A DNA stretch of 64,000 nucleotides from CAYRVF01 sp964427535 (GTDB taxonomy: Bacteria; Chloroflexota; Ktedonobacteria; Ktedonobacterales; JADMIN01). The translations under genes were made by a program, and so were the position numbers. The stretch is from the NCBI GenBank assembly GCA_964427535.1, contig CAYRVF010000006.1, forward strand, positions 8,480 to 72,479, read 5' to 3'. This document shows, in pieces, positions 62,681 through 64,000 of this stretch. A model generated the notes under the pieces. It ran no database searches. It worked only from the letters and a program-made list of their open reading frames with translations, and had not been told where the DNA came from. Positions within the stretch are counted from its first letter, which is position 1, and each line of letters opens with the position of its first letter.

Positions 62681-63499
62681 ATGGATAAACCCATCTCACC
62701 GCAACACCTCGATACGGATGTCGCCGCGCACGGCACCGCCGCGCAAACCCGGCAGCGCGCGTGGTATCTCGCACGCAAGGTACCGGAAGTCACCATCTTC
62801 TTCTGGATCATCAAATTGATGACGACCGGGATGGGTGAGACAACTTCGGACTTCCTGGTCTATCAGATCAATCCATATATCGCGGTCACCATTGGAGCCG
62901 TTGGGCTCGTGGTCGCGCTGGTGTTGCAGCTGGCAGTGCGGCGCTACATCGCCTGGGTCTACTGGCTGGCCGTCGTCATGGTCGCGATCTTCGGCACGAT
63001 GGTCGCCGACGTCATCCACATCGTGCTGCTCGTGCCCTACCAGGACTCCGCCATCTTCTTCGCCGCCGTGCTGCTCGTCATCTTCGTGGCGTGGTACGCG
63101 ACCGAGAAAACGCTCTCGATCCACAGCATCGTCACTTTCCGACGCGAGCTGTTCTACTGGGCCACGATTCTGGCGACGTTCGCCCTCGGCACGGCCGTCG
63201 GCGACTGGACGGCCGTGACGCTCCATTTAGGATATCTCGCCTCGGGCATCCTGTTCGCCGTCCTCTTCATCCTGCCGGCCATCGGCTACCGCTTCTTCCG
63301 GCTGAACGCGATCTTCGCCTTCTGGTTCGCCTACATCATGACACGCCCGCTCGGCGCCTCGTTCGCCGACTGGTTTGGCAAGCCGAAAGGCCTCAGTGGC
63401 CTGGGCTACGGCACTGGGCTGATCAGCCTGATCCTCGCGGTGCTCATCGTCGTCTTCGTCGGCTACGTCTCTCTCACCAAAGTGGATGTGAAGAGTTAG
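62681..63499 (+). CDS. COG4705-type integral membrane protein
   Basis: A 272-residue protein with about seven helices. It has an internal duplication recognisable from KVPEVTIFFWIIKLMTTGMGET near the start, echoed by LFYWATILATFALGTAVGD in the second half. This is the COG4705 pattern, a family of membrane-anchored proteins of unknown function. GGAGG lies just before the ATG. The N-terminal 30 residues are soluble and polar. Transport is a reasonable guess only. Confidence 0.8.
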   Translation: MDKPISPQHLDTDVAAHGTAAQTRQRAWYLARKVPEVTIFFWIIKLMTTGMGETTSDFLVYQINPYIAVTIGAVGLVVALVLQLAVRRYIAWVYWLAVVMVAIFGTMVADVIHIVLLVPYQDSAIFFAAVLLVIFVAWYATEKTLSIHSIVTFRRELFYWATILATFALGTAVGDWTAVTLHLGYLASGILFAVLFILPAIGYRFFRLNAIFAFWFAYIMTRPLGASFADWFGKPKGLSGLGYGTGLISLILAVLIVVFVGYVSLTKVDVKS

Positions 63500-63541
63500 C
63501 AGGCCGCATCGGCCCAGGCCAGGCAGAACCTAACTCCCTAT

Positions 63542-63646
63542 CCCCTTCCCTTAGAGGGAAGGGGTCGCCATTTAAGCAGTTGAGGCAAAGGGCAACACGT
63601 TCACCTATACGAAAAGCCCCTCCCCCTGCTCACGCCAGGGGAGGGG
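63542..63646. repeat. Two GC-rich palindromes
   Basis: A 9-bp perfect hairpin is at 63542-63550/63556-63564 (CCCCTTCCC, loop TTAGA). Another is at 63617-63625/63638-63646 (CCCCTCCCC). They lie between the convergent COG4705 and aconitase genes. They may terminate both transcripts as well as being family members. Confidence 0.65.
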
Positions 63647-63729
63647 TTGGGGAGGGGACGCGGGCGGCCACCGACGCTCGCCTTACTGCCCATCACCTCC
63701 AAGGGAAGGACGCTGGGGGTGAGGTCCCG

Positions 63730-64000
63730 CTACTGCTTCTGCTCGCTCACGAGGCGGCGCAGCACGGTCTGCAGGATGCCGCCGTTGCGGTAGTAGCGGA
63801 TATCCACGGGACTGTCGAGGCGCGCGATGGCGGTGAACTCCTTGACGGAGCCGTCGTCGCCTTTCGCGCGCACCGTGATCTCCTGGCGCGGCTTCAGGTC
63901 ACCGCTGATGCCGTTGATGTCGAACGTCTCGGTGCCTGTCAGGCCAAGGCTCTCGCGGCTCTCACCGGGCTTGAACTGCAGCGGCAGGATGCCCATGCCG
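63730..64000 (-). CDS. acnA: aconitate hydratase, C-terminal fragment (cut by window edge)
   Basis: The last ~90 residues of aconitase A. The frame is open to the window edge and reads GMGILPLQFKPGESRESLGL, then GTETFDI, and ends DIRYYRNGGILQTVLRRLV. This is the swivel-domain end of AcnA/IRP-type enzymes, including the tyrosine-rich YYRNGGIL motif. It interconverts citrate and isocitrate with a 4Fe-4S cluster whose ligands lie outside the window. Confidence 0.93.
   Translation of the reverse strand, partial: GMGILPLQFKPGESRESLGLTGTETFDINGISGDLKPRQEITVRAKGDDGSVKEFTAIARLDSPVDIRYYRNGGILQTVLRRLVSEQKQ

Overview
This is a 64 kb, high-GC bacterial window, densely coded on both strands. It has no phage genes, no CRISPR array and only one probable, badly decayed transposase trace. 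Several features point to Chloroflexota, perhaps a Ktedonobacteria- or Thermomicrobia-like lineage, with an actinobacterial relative as the alternative. They are two very large ATPase/TPR regulators, a soluble Ser/Thr kinase, an ECF41-type sigma factor, a deazaflavin (F420)-type reductase, an RRM RNA-binding protein, and frequent GTG starts with strong AGGAGG sites. The assignment is inference from gene content.

Layout. 1-9.3 kb: end of a DHA2 drug exporter, a GT1 glycosyltransferase, PEP carboxylase, a triple-PAS/GAF histidine kinase and the NAD(P)HX repair enzyme. 9.5-13.7 kb: prolyl oligopeptidase and a translationally coupled MarR/MFS pair. 13.8-17.5 kb: a minus-strand sulfur operon (thiosulfate sulfurtransferase, persulfide dioxygenase-rhodanese fusion, sulfite oxidase, cysteine-dioxygenase-like cupin) that could carry sulfane sulfur to sulfate. 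17.7-23.7 kb: a BTAD/AAA/TPR activator diverging from an NmrA oxidoreductase, a DDN-like reductase and an ECF41 sigma factor. 23.9-29.2 kb: a small membrane protein, a Ser/Thr kinase, a YtxH-like protein, a thioesterase, selD and rnc. 29.3-30.1 kb: a tRNA-Thr gene with inverted and degenerate tRNA pieces and a truncated ROK regulator. 30.3-37.9 kb: a complete beta-glucoside-type ABC operon with a GH1 beta-glucosidase and a LacI repressor; the two promoters share one 22-bp operator. 38.3-46.4 kb: a Cys/Met PLP enzyme, decayed DNA (transposase trace, frameshifted Uma2), RRM and zinc-ribbon small proteins, a tRNA-Thr 3' remnant, a hydrolase and a PhoD-like phosphatase. 46.9-54.6 kb: a flippase-like membrane protein, an XRE/AAA/TPR regulator followed by an orphan amino-acid-type binding lipoprotein, and a sarcosine-oxidase-like flavoenzyme. 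54.6-64 kb: a MatB-like ligase, a TMEM175-like channel, a glycine-pentapeptide repeat protein, an ABC exporter, an ECF sigma/anti-sigma pair, DUF488, a COG4705 membrane protein and the C-terminus of aconitase.

The most notable observation concerns selD. The gene reads through an in-frame TGA at 27451-27453, exactly where SelD enzymes carry catalytic Cys or Sec. The true gene therefore starts at 27400 and encodes a selenocysteine-containing selenophosphate synthetase; the ATG at 27463 would give a protein without its active site. Also notable are the duplicated LacI operator next to two near-consensus promoters, the sulfur operon, the tRNA-Thr debris at both ends of a 13-kb segment, and a family of GC-rich intergenic palindromes.
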